The notes: a model not told the origin generated them from the letters alone. Counted from the first letter of the stretch, positions 8,511 through 17,237 are shown. The stretch: 64,000 bases of DNA from Streptacidiphilus jeojiense (GCF_000719095.1 NZ_JOEH01000007.1:62001-126000), one strand, 5' to 3'. Made by a program: numbers and translations.

Positions 8511-8530
8511 TGACTTGATAGCTCAAGTCA
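8511..8530. promoter_or_regulatory. Orphan 8+8 inverted repeat, MarR-type operator candidate
   Basis: TGACTTGA (8511-8518) and TCAAGTCA (8523-8530) are perfect inverted repeats separated by TAGC. The site lies between convergent tetR and marR genes. It is A/T-rich and lacks a U-tract, so it is a poor terminator, while TTGA-N4-TCAA symmetry is typical of MarR-family operators. No gene starts immediately next to it. Confidence 0.45.
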
Positions 8531-8595
8531 TAGTCGACGCAGTGACACTGACGACCAGACAGGTCAGTAGCGACTCGCCGACCCACGTCCAGGCG

Positions 8596-9093
8596 TCAGC
8601 GTGCCGGCGAGTCGATCCGCTGCAGGATCCGCTCGGCATCCTGCCCGAGCCGGCGCAGCCGCTCGCCGGACAGGTTGTCCACCACCAGCCGGCGAACGTG
8701 GGCGGCATGGCCGGGCGCGGCCGACTCCAGCTTCTCGAAGCCGGCGGGCAGCAGGATGGCGTTGGTGAAGCGCCCGTCGGCGGGGTCCGGCTCGCGCCGG
8801 ACATAGCCACGGGCCTCCAGCCGCTTGACCATGTGCGACAGCCGCGACAGCGAGGTGCTGGTGTGCTCGGCCAGCGCGCTCATGCGCAGGGTCCGGTCCG
8901 GGGCCTCGGAGAGCATCGCCAGGGTCATGTACTCGACCATGCTCAGCTCAGCATCGCGCTGCAGCTGCGCGTCGATGGCCCAGGGCAACCGGGTGATCAG
9001 CCGCACCACGGACATCCAGGAGTCCAACTCGGCCGACGTGAGCCACAGGCCGGCATGCTCGTCCGCCTGCGGCGCCTTGTCGGAGGGAGTCAC
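8596..9093 (-). CDS. MarR-family transcriptional regulator
   Basis: A 165-residue MarR protein: N-terminal dimerisation helix, then winged helix-turn-helix with MSALAEHTSTSLSRLSHMVKRLEARGYVRREPDPADGR (quoted in parts: the recognition helix is TSLSRLSHMVKRLE at about 80-93 and the wing DPADGR), and a C-terminal helix ending RILQRIDSPAR. MarR proteins usually repress efflux or oxidative-stress genes. Its neighbours do not show an obvious target; the 8+8 palindrome at its 3' side is a candidate site. Confidence 0.86.
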   Translation of the reverse strand: MTPSDKAPQADEHAGLWLTSAELDSWMSVVRLITRLPWAIDAQLQRDAELSMVEYMTLAMLSEAPDRTLRMSALAEHTSTSLSRLSHMVKRLEARGYVRREPDPADGRFTNAILLPAGFEKLESAAPGHAAHVRRLVVDNLSGERLRRLGQDAERILQRIDSPAR

Positions 9094-9455
9094 CCTGAGA
9101 GACTATCAGCGACATATCGCGGGTGATACGGAAGGGGATCGCGCCGTCCTCTCCGTACTCGTCACTTGAACGATCATGCACGGACGACCGGCAGTCCGAT
9201 GCCCCCGGCAGGAGTCAGCTCGCGGGGAACGCTGCCGTAACGTCAGCGACACTCAGGGGACGAACTTTCGCGGCTTCCAGGAACGCCAAGCTCAGGGCGT
9301 AGACTCCGCTGCCAGAAACCAAGGTCCACGTCTCCGCGCATCAAGCTGGGCCAGCCAGGGCAGGGCGAGTCGCCGGCCGCACCGATGTTGGCCCCCCGGG
9401 CGTGCGGGGAAAGTATACGAGCCCTCAATGGCCCAGGCACGGATCGCTGGAATCC

Positions 9456-9490
9456 GCGCCAACATTGACTATTCAGACAAAGGCTGGCGC
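9456..9490. mobile_element. Putative left-end hairpin of the TnpB element
   Basis: GCGCCA (9456-9461) and TGGCGC (9485-9490) can pair around a 23-nt loop that contains TTGAC, similar to the TTGA-type target motif of IS605-family elements. Subterminal hairpins mark the ends of this family, so this may be the left end; the exact boundary is not proven. Confidence 0.35.
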
Positions 9491-9499
9491 TCAGATAGG

Positions 9500-9505
9500 T
9501 AAGAT
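9500..9505 (+). promoter_or_regulatory. Possible -10 box for a leaderless tnpB transcript
   Basis: TAAGAT ends 7 bases before the tnpB ATG, which places a transcription start at or next to the start codon. GAGG is only one base from the ATG, too close for normal initiation, so leaderless translation is more likely. No good -35 box is seen at 17-18 bp. Confidence 0.35.
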
Positions 9506-9512
9506 GTGAGGC

Positions 9513-10748
9513 ATGGCGCAGCAGGTGAAGCGGGCGTTTCGGTACCGCTTTTATCCCACGTACGAGCAGGCAGTTGAGCTGTCGCGCACGTTCGGATGCG
9601 TACGCCTGGTCTACAACATGGCCCTTGAAGCGCGCAGTCAGGCCTGGCACAACGAGCAGCGTAGTATCGGCTACGTCGAGTCCTCGGCGATGCTCACGGC
9701 ATGGAAAAAGACTGAGGAGTTGGCGTTCCTGGCCGAGGTGTCCTCGGTACCACTACAGCAGGGTCTGCGGCACTTGCAGCACGCGTTCAGCAACTTCTTC
9801 GGCAAGCGGGCGGAGTATCCGACGTTCAAGTCGAAGAAGAAGTCCCGCGCCTCGGCCGAGTACACCGCCTCCGCATTCCGCCTTCGCAACGGACAGTTGA
9901 CGCTAGCGAAGATGCGCGAGCCCCTGTCGATCGTCTGGTCGCGTCCACTTCCTGTAGGCGTTGAGCCCACCACCGTGACCGTGTCCAAGGATGCGGCGGG
10001 GCGCTGGCACGTGTCCATGCTATGCGTAGATACCGTCGAATCACTTCCCGTGACCGATGCCGTGGTCGGTGCTGATGCCGGAATTGCGTCCCTTCTCACC
10101 CTGTCCACGGGCGAGAAGATCACGAACCCGAAGTTCGAATATCGCGACCGGGAGCGTCTGACTAAAGCACAGCGACAGTTGACAAAGAAGCAGAAGGGCT
10201 CGAAGAACCGGGACAAAGCCCGCCTGAAGCTCGCCAAGATCTACGCCCGTATCACCGACCGTCGCCGCAACCACCTGCATACGGTCACCACTCGGCTCGT
10301 TCGTGAGAACCAAACGATTGTGATCGAGGACCTGGCTGTCCGCAGCATGGTCAAGAACCGCCCCCTGGCCCGTGCCATCAGTGACGCTTCGTGGGCGGAG
10401 ATGCGGTTCATGCTTGAGTACAAAGCCAGGTGGTACGGCCGTGAACTGGTGGTTGTCGACCGCTGGTACCCGTCCAGCAAACTGTGCTCGCACTGCGAGC
10501 ACCGGTCGGCGAAGATGCCGCTGAACATTCGCGAATGGACCTGCGGCAACTGCGGAACCATGCACGACCGCGACGTGAACGCCGCGATCAACATCAAGCA
10601 GGAAGGACAGAAGATCGTCGCCGCCGGGCTGGCGGAGACGCAAAACGCCTGTGGAGCTGATGTGGGACCCCAACGGAGAACTCCGGGCGGGCAGTCGGCG
10701 ACGAAGCAGGAAGGCCGGCGGGCAACCGCAGGAATCCCCGCCCAGTAG
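9513..10748 (+). CDS. tnpB: TnpB, RNA-guided RuvC nuclease of a solo IS200/IS605-type element
   Basis: A 411-residue TnpB (IS1341/OrfB type). It has the N-terminal HTH_OrfB_IS605 region (residues 1-50, FRYRFYPTYEQ), the middle domain, a split RuvC nuclease with Asp188 (GADAGIAS), Glu272 (IVIEDLAV) and Asp354 (HDRDVNAAINI), and a zinc ribbon with Cys325/Cys328 and Cys344/Cys347. All catalytic residues are present, so an active nuclease is plausible. The last ~45 residues (after NIKQEGQK) are the tail that overlaps the guide-RNA scaffold in Streptomyces elements. TnpB proteins cut DNA under omegaRNA guidance and help retain the element. No tnpA is adjacent. GC is clearly lower than in neighbouring genes, a sign of transfer. 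Confidence 0.93.
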   Translation: MAQQVKRAFRYRFYPTYEQAVELSRTFGCVRLVYNMALEARSQAWHNEQRSIGYVESSAMLTAWKKTEELAFLAEVSSVPLQQGLRHLQHAFSNFFGKRAEYPTFKSKKKSRASAEYTASAFRLRNGQLTLAKMREPLSIVWSRPLPVGVEPTTVTVSKDAAGRWHVSMLCVDTVESLPVTDAVVGADAGIASLLTLSTGEKITNPKFEYRDRERLTKAQRQLTKKQKGSKNRDKARLKLAKIYARITDRRRNHLHTVTTRLVRENQTIVIEDLAVRSMVKNRPLARAISDASWAEMRFMLEYKARWYGRELVVVDRWYPSSKLCSHCEHRSAKMPLNIREWTCGNCGTMHDRDVNAAINIKQEGQKIVAAGLAETQNACGADVGPQRRTPGGQSATKQEGRRATAGIPAQ

Positions 10749-10766
10749 GGCGGCACAGGATGTCAA
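10620..10766 (+). ncRNA. omegaRNA (reRNA) scaffold of TnpB
   Basis: The 3' end of tnpB and the bases after it match the pattern of TnpB guide-RNA scaffolds in actinobacteria: GGAATCCCCGCCC, a hairpin CCGCCC (10738-10743) / GGGCGG (10748-10753) with loop AGTA that includes the stop codon, and the terminal AGGATGTCAA ending near 10766. The element's right end would fall there, and the guide would be read from the flank starting about 10767. The 5' limit is approximate. A competing 8-bp pairing (10747-10754 with 10799-10806) is possible. Confidence 0.6.
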
Positions 10767-10861
10767 TTGCAGTGAGTGAGAAGGCAGCACACGCGAGAGC
10801 CGCCCTGCGACGGCGAACCTACCAGTCGGGCGAGCCCCGCTGCGAGCGGATTGTTCCGGGG

Positions 10862-10878
10862 CTGACGGCGCCCGTCAG
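10862..10878. terminator. Short hairpin at the recQ 3' end
   Basis: CTGACGG (10862-10868) and CCGTCAG (10872-10878) pair around CGC and overlap the recQ stop codon, between convergent tnpB and recQ. It could serve as a weak terminator for either gene; no U-tract follows. Confidence 0.4.
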
Positions 10879-12642
10879 TGGTCCCGGCGCCGTGATCGCG
10901 GCGGCGCCGGCTCGGCGGACAGCAGGTCGTGCTCCTGGACCACGGCGAGGGACAGCGTCCGGTAGCCGACGTTCTCGAAGAGGACGGTGAGGCGGCCGTC
11001 CTCTTCGCTCATGACGGCTCCGTGCCCCCAGCCCTGGTGCCGTACCCGGGTGCCCGGGGCGAAGGGATGCCGTGCCGTCGTGGCCACGACGGCAGGCCGT
11101 GCGTCCGTGGCCGTCCTGGTGTCGGTCCCGGCTGCGGCTACGGTACTGGTTCCGTCGAGCAGACCGCGGTCGTGGCCGGCGCCTGCGGTCCCGGTGCCCG
11201 CCAGGTCCTGGTCGCACCGGTCACAGGAGCCGCACGGGTCCTCGCCGGCCTGGCCGAAGTAGCCGAGCAGGAAGCGGCGCCTGCAGCCGGTGGTCTCCGC
11301 GTAGCCGCGCATCATGTCCACTCGGGATCGCTCCAGTTCCTGGTGGGCGTCGGCGAGCCGGAGCGCCTGCTCGGTAGCTTCGGTCGGGCCGAGTTCCGAG
11401 AGGGGTTCCAGTTCGCCCCGGTCGGTGGTGCGAACCGCCCGGACCTGCTGGAGCAGATTGACCACGGCGGTGAGCCGACTGGCCGTCAGGCCGGTCTCCT
11501 TGCGCAGCACGCTCGCCGACACCGGTGCCTGGTGGGAGTGGAGCGCCCGTGCCACCGCGGCCACGGTGTCGGCGTCGGGTCGTCCGGAGGCGAAGAAGCG
11601 CTGCATGCCGAGGTCCTGCGGGCGGTAGGCCAGGACCGCGCGTGCCTGGTGGCCGTCGCGTCCCGCCCGGCCGATCTCCTGGTAGTAGGCGTCCAGCGAA
11701 CCGGGGATCGAGGCGTGGACGACGAATCGCACATCGGGCTTGTCCACGCCCATGCCGAAGGCGGAGGTCGCCACCACGACGTCGAGGTCGCCGCCCAGGA
11801 ACTGGTCATGGACACGGGAGCGCTCGGCGGCTGCCAGCCCGGCGTGGTAGGCGGCGGCGTCCAGGCCCAGCTCGGCCAGCTCGCGGGCGTACAGGTCCGC
11901 GTCCCGCCGGGTCGCGACGTACAGCAGCCTCCGGTTTGGGCTCGACGGCGACCCGTTCGAGCACCGCACGGTGCTTGGCCGTCTCGTCCTGGAAGGCCAG
12001 CACCTCCAGGTGGATGTTCGGCCGGTCGAAGCCCGTGACCGTCTCGAAGACCTCGCGCATCCCCAGCTGCGCGACGATGTCGGCCCGTACCGGTGCGGAA
12101 GCGCTGGCGGTCAGTGCCAGCACCGGCGGCCGGCCCACCCGCTCGATCACCGAGGCCAGCCGCAGGTAGTCGGGGCGGAAGTCATGGCCCCAGGTGGACA
12201 CGCACTGGGCCTCGTCGACGACGAACAGGGCGGGGGCCGCGGCTGCGAGCTGCCCGACCACCTCGTCCCTGCTCAGCTGTTCCGGCGCGAGGAAGAGGAA
12301 GTCGATGTTCCCGGCCCGGATCCGGTCCCAGACCGCCTCGTTCTGCCCCGTGCTCTGGCTGGAGTTCACCGCCGCGGCTGCGGCGTCCTTGCGGCGCAGC
12401 AGTCCCTTGATCTGGTCGCGCTGCAGTGCGATCAACGGGGAGACCACCACCGTCGGCCCTTTCAGCAGCAGACCGGGCACCTGGTAGACCGCCGACTTGC
12501 CCGCGCCGGTCGGCATCACCACCAGGGTGTCGCGCCCGCGCATCACCGCCTGCATGGCCCTGAGCTGCTCGGGGCGGAGCCGTTGCCAGCCGAAGACGCT
12601 GCGTGCGCTGCGCTTGAGCCGACGGGAGAGCGAGAAGAACAT
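10875..12642 (-). pseudogene. recQ: RecQ-like ATP-dependent DNA helicase, frameshifted
   Basis: Two minus-strand frames make up one RecQ-type helicase. The first (ATG 12642, ribosome-binding site AAGGA) has Walker A PTGAGKS at 44-50, DEAQ box and STWGHDFRP, and continues to about position 11940. The remainder, in the +1 frame, carries helicase motifs IV-VI (VVATSAFGMGVDKPDVRFV, QEIGRAGRDG), and a zinc-binding region (CRRRFLLGYFG ... CGSCDRC). The break falls near 11925-11945, where one base appears to be inserted (or two lost) around CCAAACCGG. The first frame then runs on to a stop at 11806. RecQ unwinds DNA in recombination and repair. The copy is probably inactive unless the shift is a sequencing error. 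Confidence 0.85.
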
Positions 12643-12723
12643 GGCATTCCTTCGGCGGGTGGCCCCCGGGGGGCGGATGCGGCTGACGTTGGGCCACTAC
12701 CCCGGTCGGCGGCTGTCACCGCG

Positions 12724-13983
12724 TCAGAAGACGTCGGGGGTGCTGATGTCGATGCGCCGCAGTGACGGCAGGAGCAGGGGCAGCAGCATCGCCGCCACCG
12801 TCAGGGCTCCGCCGGTAACGGCCACCGGCGCGGTGCCGAAGGCCGTGGCGAGGATCGGGACGGACAGCTGGCCCACCGGGATCGAGGCGAACGACCCGAA
12901 CTCGTCGTAGGCGCCGACCCGGGAGCTGAGCCGTTCCGGGATGTGGATGTGCCAGACCGTGGACCAGGCGACGGTGAAGAACTCGGCGGCCACCCCGGCC
13001 GCGAAGGCCGCCGCGGCCAGCCAGAGGGTGTTCGCGTGCAGGCCGAGGAGGATCATCGGAACGCCGGCCAGCGTCATCAGGGACAGGGCCGGCCCCATCG
13101 GCCGACGGACCGTCAGCTTCACCATCGCCGTGGTGGCCAGCAGTGCTCCGGCGCCGCGGGCGCTCAGTACCAGGCCCCAGCCGCCGGCCCCGATCGTGTG
13201 GACCGCGATCGCCGGGCCGAGGATGTTCCAGACGCCCATGTTGACGGTGTTGAAGACGGCGAAGGCCAGGGTCACCGACCAGATCCACGGCCGGGAGCTG
13301 AAGTAGTGCCAGCCCTGTCGCAGCTCGCCGAGCATGGACGGGTCGCCGTCGGTGCGCGGTGGCCGGTCGGGCAGCGACATCCGGGCGAAGCAGACCGCCG
13401 CCAGCAGGAACGACCCCGCGTCCGCCGCGATCGCCCAGCCGCCTCCGACGGAGACGGTCAGCAGGCCGGCGGCGCTCGGCCCGAGCAGTTTGGAGATGTT
13501 CCTGGCCGAGGCCAGCAGGGAGTTGGCCTGCTGGATGCCCCGGCCGCTGGCCAGTTGCGGGACGATGCCGCGCATCGTCGGGGTGGTCAGCGCCTGGAAG
13601 ACCCCGTTGCAGGCGCTCAGCGGCAGCAGCAGTACCGGAGGCTGGTGGGTGATCAGGACGGCGGCCACCCCGGCCTGGCTGATCCCGCAGCCCAGGCTGG
13701 TGAGCCGCAGCACGGTGTCGCGCCGGTAGCGGTCGGCGATGCCGCCTCCCAGCAGCATCGTCGCGATCATCGGGACCGTGGCGGCGGCGAGCACCGCGGA
13801 CAGCCAGGCGGCACTGCCGGTGGCCTCCAGGACACCGAAGGCCAGTGCGACGGGCGACATGGCGCTGCCGGCATTGGTGATCGACCAGCCGGTGAAGTAC
13901 CAGCGGAAGGCGGGCGATCGCAGCGGCCGTTCGGACGCGAGTCGGGTGCTGGATACCGGCGTCGGCGCGTCTGTCTCAGGCAC
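12724..13983 (-). CDS. MFS transporter (drug-exporter-like, about 12 TM)
   Basis: A 419-residue major facilitator protein with roughly 12 hydrophobic segments starting at residue ~25 and a polar N-terminus rich in Pro/Thr. The loop 2-3 motif GGGIADRYRRDTVL and the even split of two six-helix halves fit the MFS family of macrolide-efflux-like or enterobactin-exporter-like proteins. It is divergent from the ABC importer (186 bp between) and follows recQ on the same strand with an 81-bp gap. Its substrate cannot be predicted from sequence. Confidence 0.87.
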   Translation of the reverse strand: MPETDAPTPVSSTRLASERPLRSPAFRWYFTGWSITNAGSAMSPVALAFGVLEATGSAAWLSAVLAAATVPMIATMLLGGGIADRYRRDTVLRLTSLGCGISQAGVAAVLITHQPPVLLLPLSACNGVFQALTTPTMRGIVPQLASGRGIQQANSLLASARNISKLLGPSAAGLLTVSVGGGWAIAADAGSFLLAAVCFARMSLPDRPPRTDGDPSMLGELRQGWHYFSSRPWIWSVTLAFAVFNTVNMGVWNILGPAIAVHTIGAGGWGLVLSARGAGALLATTAMVKLTVRRPMGPALSLMTLAGVPMILLGLHANTLWLAAAAFAAGVAAEFFTVAWSTVWHIHIPERLSSRVGAYDEFGSFASIPVGQLSVPILATAFGTAPVAVTGGALTVAAMLLPLLLPSLRRIDISTPDVF

Positions 13984-14169
13984 GAGGGGCGATGCTTCCA
14001 GCGGATACGGGATTCATCAAGCGATTTCGGAGCAGCCCGGACCCCGTGAGCACAATGCACAGAACCCTTGGAAAAGAGCTCAATGGCGACTTAAACACGA
14101 AACATGGAGGTCATCTGCCGGTCGCTCTAGCTTCAGAGTCCTCAACGGCGAGGACGAACGGAGAGAGAT

Positions 14170-15114
14170 GTGACGGCGGCTCACAGTGGCCAGACCTTGG
14201 ACGCGGGGGCGGACCCGGGCGGCGGGCGAGCGGGACGCGCCAGCGCCCGTATTGAACTGTCGGGGGTGACCCGGCGCTTCACCTCCCCCACCGGCAAGGT
14301 GTTCACCGCGCTTCGCGACGTGAACTTCACGGTCGAGCCCGGCCAGTTCTGCGCGGTCGTCGGACCGACCGGCTGCGGCAAGTCGACGACCCTGGGCATG
14401 GTGGCCGGCCTGGACCGGCCCAGCGCCGGATCGGTGCGCGTCGGCGGCGCCGAGGTGGACGGGATCACCGAGGGCGTCAGCTTCATGTTCCAGCAGGACG
14501 CCCTGCTGCCCTGGAAGACGGTGCTCGCCAATGTGGCGCTCGGCCCGGTCTTCCGGGGGGTCGGCAAGAAGCAGGCACAGGCCAGTGCCAGGGACTGGCT
14601 GGGCCGGGTGGGCCTGCGCGGTTTCGAGGACCACCACCCGCACCAGCTCTCCGGCGGTATGCGCAAGCGCGTCGCGATGGCCGCCGCGCTGATCAACGAG
14701 CCGTCGATCCTGCTGATGGACGAGCCCTTCGGGGCGCTGGACGTGCAGACCAAGGCGATCATGTCCAACGAGCTGCTCGGCCTGTGGGAGGAACTGAAGC
14801 CGTCGGTCCTGTTCATCACCCACGACCTGGAGGAAGCCGTCGCGCTCTCCGACCGGGTGGTCGTGATGACCTCGGGCCCCGGAACGATCAAGGGCGTCTA
14901 CGACATCGACCTGCCGCGCCCGCGCGGCGCGGTGCAGGAGATCCGCTTCGAGCCCCGCTTCCTCGAACTCCACCACCAGATCTGGGAGTCGCTCAAGGAC
15001 GAGGTGCAGCGGGCCTACGCGGACACCGGCGGCACTTCAGGCACCGCAGGCGTCGAGGGCGCCTCGGGTTCCTCAGGCTCCTCGGGCCGGTCGAAGCCGG
15101 CGGGAGAGCGCTGA
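14170..15114 (+). CDS. NitT/TauT-family ABC importer ATP-binding protein
   Basis: A 314-residue ABC ATPase of the SsuB/TauB type. Walker A GPTGCGKST is at 65-73, the Q-loop is FMFQQDALLPWK, the signature LSGGMRKR and Walker B LLMDEPFGALD follow, with the switch histidine in FITHDLEEA. A ~35-residue Gly/Ser/Thr tail follows the core, longer than usual. It starts at GTG 14170 behind GGAGAGA and its stop overlaps the permease ATG. Importers of this family carry sulfonates, nitrate, taurine or pyrimidine precursors; the cargo here is unknown. Confidence 0.92.
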   Translation: MTAAHSGQTLDAGADPGGGRAGRASARIELSGVTRRFTSPTGKVFTALRDVNFTVEPGQFCAVVGPTGCGKSTTLGMVAGLDRPSAGSVRVGGAEVDGITEGVSFMFQQDALLPWKTVLANVALGPVFRGVGKKQAQASARDWLGRVGLRGFEDHHPHQLSGGMRKRVAMAAALINEPSILLMDEPFGALDVQTKAIMSNELLGLWEELKPSVLFITHDLEEAVALSDRVVVMTSGPGTIKGVYDIDLPRPRGAVQEIRFEPRFLELHHQIWESLKDEVQRAYADTGGTSGTAGVEGASGSSGSSGRSKPAGER

Positions 15115-16031
15115 TGGCCATCACGTCCCAGTCGAAGGAGCGTCAGATGCAGACCCCCGACCAGATCCGGTCCGCCCTCCAGTCCGAGATCGCCGCCGAC
15201 GAGGCCACCGTGACGGCCAGGGCGCTGCGGCAGGCCCGCAAGCGCAAGCTGCAGGTCAACGCCGGCCGGGCCCTGCTGGGTGTCCTGGTGGTCGGCGGCT
15301 GGCAGCTCTTCGCGCAGTGGAAGATCATCGACCCGTTCTTCTTCGGCCAGCCGTCGGGCATCGTCCGGCAGTTGGTGGACTGGTTCCAGCACGGCACCTC
15401 GTTCGGCTCCATCTGGTCGCAGATCGGCGTCACCATGGAGGAGGCCCTGCTCGGCTTCGTCTACGGCGTCCTGGGCGGCGTGGTGCTGGGCGTCCTGCTG
15501 GGCCAGGTGCGCTTCCTGGCCGATGTCATCGGGCCCTACATCAAGATCGTCAATGCCGTCCCGCGCATCGTGCTCGGCTCGATCTTCTTCGTCTGGCTCG
15601 GCCTGGGCACCCCCGCGAAGGTGCTGCTGGCCTCCGTCCTGGTGTTCTTCGTCGTCTTCTTCAACGCGTTCCAGGGCGTGCGCGAGGTCGACCGGGTCTT
15701 CGTCAACAACGCCCGGGTCCTGGGCGCCTCCCGGCTGCAGATCACCCGCCATGTGGTGCTGCCCTCGGCGCTGACCTGGATCACCGCGAGCCTGCACGTC
15801 GCCTTCGGCTTCGCCGTGATCGGCGCGATCGTCGGTGAGTTCCTGGGTGCCCAGCAGGGCCTGGGCCTGGTCATCTCCGACGCCCAGAACCACTTCAACC
15901 CCAACGGTGTGTTCGCGGCCATGGTGATCATCGCCGTCATCGCGCTCACCGCCGAGAGCGGGATCAGCTTCCTGGAGAAGAAGCTGCTCGCCTGGCGCCC
16001 GCCGTCCTCGACCGAGGTCGCCGGCATCTGA
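15114..16031 (+). CDS. NitT/TauT-family ABC importer permease
   Basis: A 305-residue inner-membrane permease with about six TM helices and the ABC permease EAA loop (NNARVLGASRLQITRHVVLPSALTWI in part: VLGASR and VLPSAL). The chosen ATG at 15114 shares an A with the ATPase stop and has GGGAG upstream; a second ATG at 15147, with a very good AAGGAG site, would give a 294-residue protein. The N-terminus is charged and probably cytoplasmic. It pairs with the ATPase upstream and the lipoprotein downstream. Confidence 0.9.
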   Translation: MAITSQSKERQMQTPDQIRSALQSEIAADEATVTARALRQARKRKLQVNAGRALLGVLVVGGWQLFAQWKIIDPFFFGQPSGIVRQLVDWFQHGTSFGSIWSQIGVTMEEALLGFVYGVLGGVVLGVLLGQVRFLADVIGPYIKIVNAVPRIVLGSIFFVWLGLGTPAKVLLASVLVFFVVFFNAFQGVREVDRVFVNNARVLGASRLQITRHVVLPSALTWITASLHVAFGFAVIGAIVGEFLGAQQGLGLVISDAQNHFNPNGVFAAMVIIAVIALTAESGISFLEKKLLAWRPPSSTEVAGI

Positions 16032-16059
16032 GCCGGCCGGATCCCGGTCCGAGGTCCGT

Positions 16060-16124
16060 CCCACCCCGAGCAACCCCACCCGCACAGTCCCCCCACCCCG
16101 CACAGATCCCCCACCCCGTACAAG
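16060..16124 (+). repeat. Degenerate tandem repeat upstream of the binding protein
   Basis: Between the permease and the binding-protein gene there are three to four imperfect copies of a CCCCACCCCGCACAG-like unit. The C-rich strand would be unpaired and poor in G in the mRNA, so it may keep the leader single-stranded. The SD GGGAG follows at about 16124-16128. Confidence 0.6.
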
Positions 16125-16136
16125 GGAGTACGCGCC

Positions 16137-17237
16137 ATGCTCAGCACCAGATTCACCCGGAAGTCCCGCCGCACCCTGGCCCTCGCCTCAGCCGCCGGTC
16201 TGCTCACCACCCTCGGGCTCACCGCCTGCGGCTCCTCCAGCAGCGGCTCCTCCGCCTCCAGCGGCGGGGGCGGCAGCCTGCCGAAGGTCACCATGATGGT
16301 CGGCGGCATCGACAAGCAGATCTACCTGCCCTACGAGCTGGCCCAGCAGCTCGGCTTCTACAAGAAGTACGGCGTCAACATGCAGCTCAGCACCGAGACC
16401 AACGGCGGTGTCGGCGCCGAGGACGCGATGGCGTCCGGTCAGGTCGACATGGCCGGGGCCTGGTACATCCACACCTTCGACTTCCAGGCCAAGGGCAAGG
16501 ACGTGGTCAACCTCGCCCAGCTCAGCGGCGCCCCCGGCGAGCGGGTGATGTGCTCCAAGAACTCGGGCGTCACCACCCCCTCGGACTTCAAGGGCAAGAG
16601 CATCGGCGTCACCGACCTCGGCTCCGGCACCGACGACCTGATCCAGCAGCTCGCCGCCCACTACAACCTCTCCACCAGCCAGTTCCACCGGATAGGCGTG
16701 GGCGACGGCTCCACCCTGCTGGCCGCCCTGAAGCAGAACCGGGTCGCCTGCGCCATCACCACCCAGCCCACGGTCAGCGCCATCGAGAAGTCCGGCGCCG
16801 GGACCTCGGTACTGGACCTGTCCAGCACGGCGGGCGCGACCCAGTGGCTGGGCGGCACCTGGCCGGCCGCCGGCGTGCTCACCCTGAACAGCTGGGTCCA
16901 GTCGCACCAGGACACCGCGCAGAAGGTGGTCGACGCCCTGGTCGCGACGATGCACTGGATCAACACCCACACCGCCGCGCAGATCGCCGACGCCCTGCCC
17001 GCTTCGTACACCAACAACGGCCTCATCACCAAGGCCGACTACATCGCCGCTCTGGCCCAGGACAAGGGCCAGTTCCTGCCGGACGGGATGATGCCCGCCA
17101 ACGGCCCGACGACCGTCCAGGCCACCGCGAAGATCTCCGGGGTCGACGTCAGCAAGGTCAAGATCAGCGGCACCTACACCAACCAGTACGTCCTCGCGGC
17201 CAACAAGCTGGAGGGCTTCACCGTCAGCGGCGGCTGA
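16137..17237 (+). CDS. ABC importer substrate-binding lipoprotein (NMT1/SsuA-like)
   Basis: A 366-residue lipoprotein: positively charged N-terminus, hydrophobic core and lipobox LTAC with Cys31, then a Ser/Gly linker (residues 32-50) and a two-lobe NMT1/THI5/SsuA-type binding domain. Typical landmarks are PYELAQQLGFYKKYGVNMQL, GQVDMAG and the lobe-2 DFKGKSIGVTDLGSGTD. It captures the small solute outside the membrane and hands it to the permease. The solute may be a sulfonate, nitrate or aromatic carboxylate-like compound; this is not resolved. Confidence 0.9.
   Translation: MLSTRFTRKSRRTLALASAAGLLTTLGLTACGSSSSGSSASSGGGGSLPKVTMMVGGIDKQIYLPYELAQQLGFYKKYGVNMQLSTETNGGVGAEDAMASGQVDMAGAWYIHTFDFQAKGKDVVNLAQLSGAPGERVMCSKNSGVTTPSDFKGKSIGVTDLGSGTDDLIQQLAAHYNLSTSQFHRIGVGDGSTLLAALKQNRVACAITTQPTVSAIEKSGAGTSVLDLSSTAGATQWLGGTWPAAGVLTLNSWVQSHQDTAQKVVDALVATMHWINTHTAAQIADALPASYTNNGLITKADYIAALAQDKGQFLPDGMMPANGPTTVQATAKISGVDVSKVKISGTYTNQYVLAANKLEGFTVSGG

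Larger units (their letters stand above)
9094..9512. other. Intergenic stretch between marR and tnpB, no gene seen
   Basis: About 420 bp with lower GC than its surroundings toward the right end. I found no open frame with coding character, no TnpA-like sequence (no Y1 transposase motif HUH) and no terminator. The right end holds the putative left end and promoter of the TnpB element. Confidence 0.55.

Noticed and set aside
8511..8530. The palindrome as a rho-independent terminator
   Set aside because: Stem is A/T-rich, only 8 bp, and no U-tract follows.
9094..9512. A tnpA gene in front of tnpB
   Set aside because: No HUH/Y1 transposase motif or suitable frame was found in the 419 bp.
11934..11940. 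CCCAAAC on the minus strand in recQ could be a -1 frameshift heptamer
   Set aside because: The frame of the N-terminal part reads CCC-AAA-C, not C-CCA-AAC as the slip needs, and the required shift is +1, not -1. A mutation or error is simpler.
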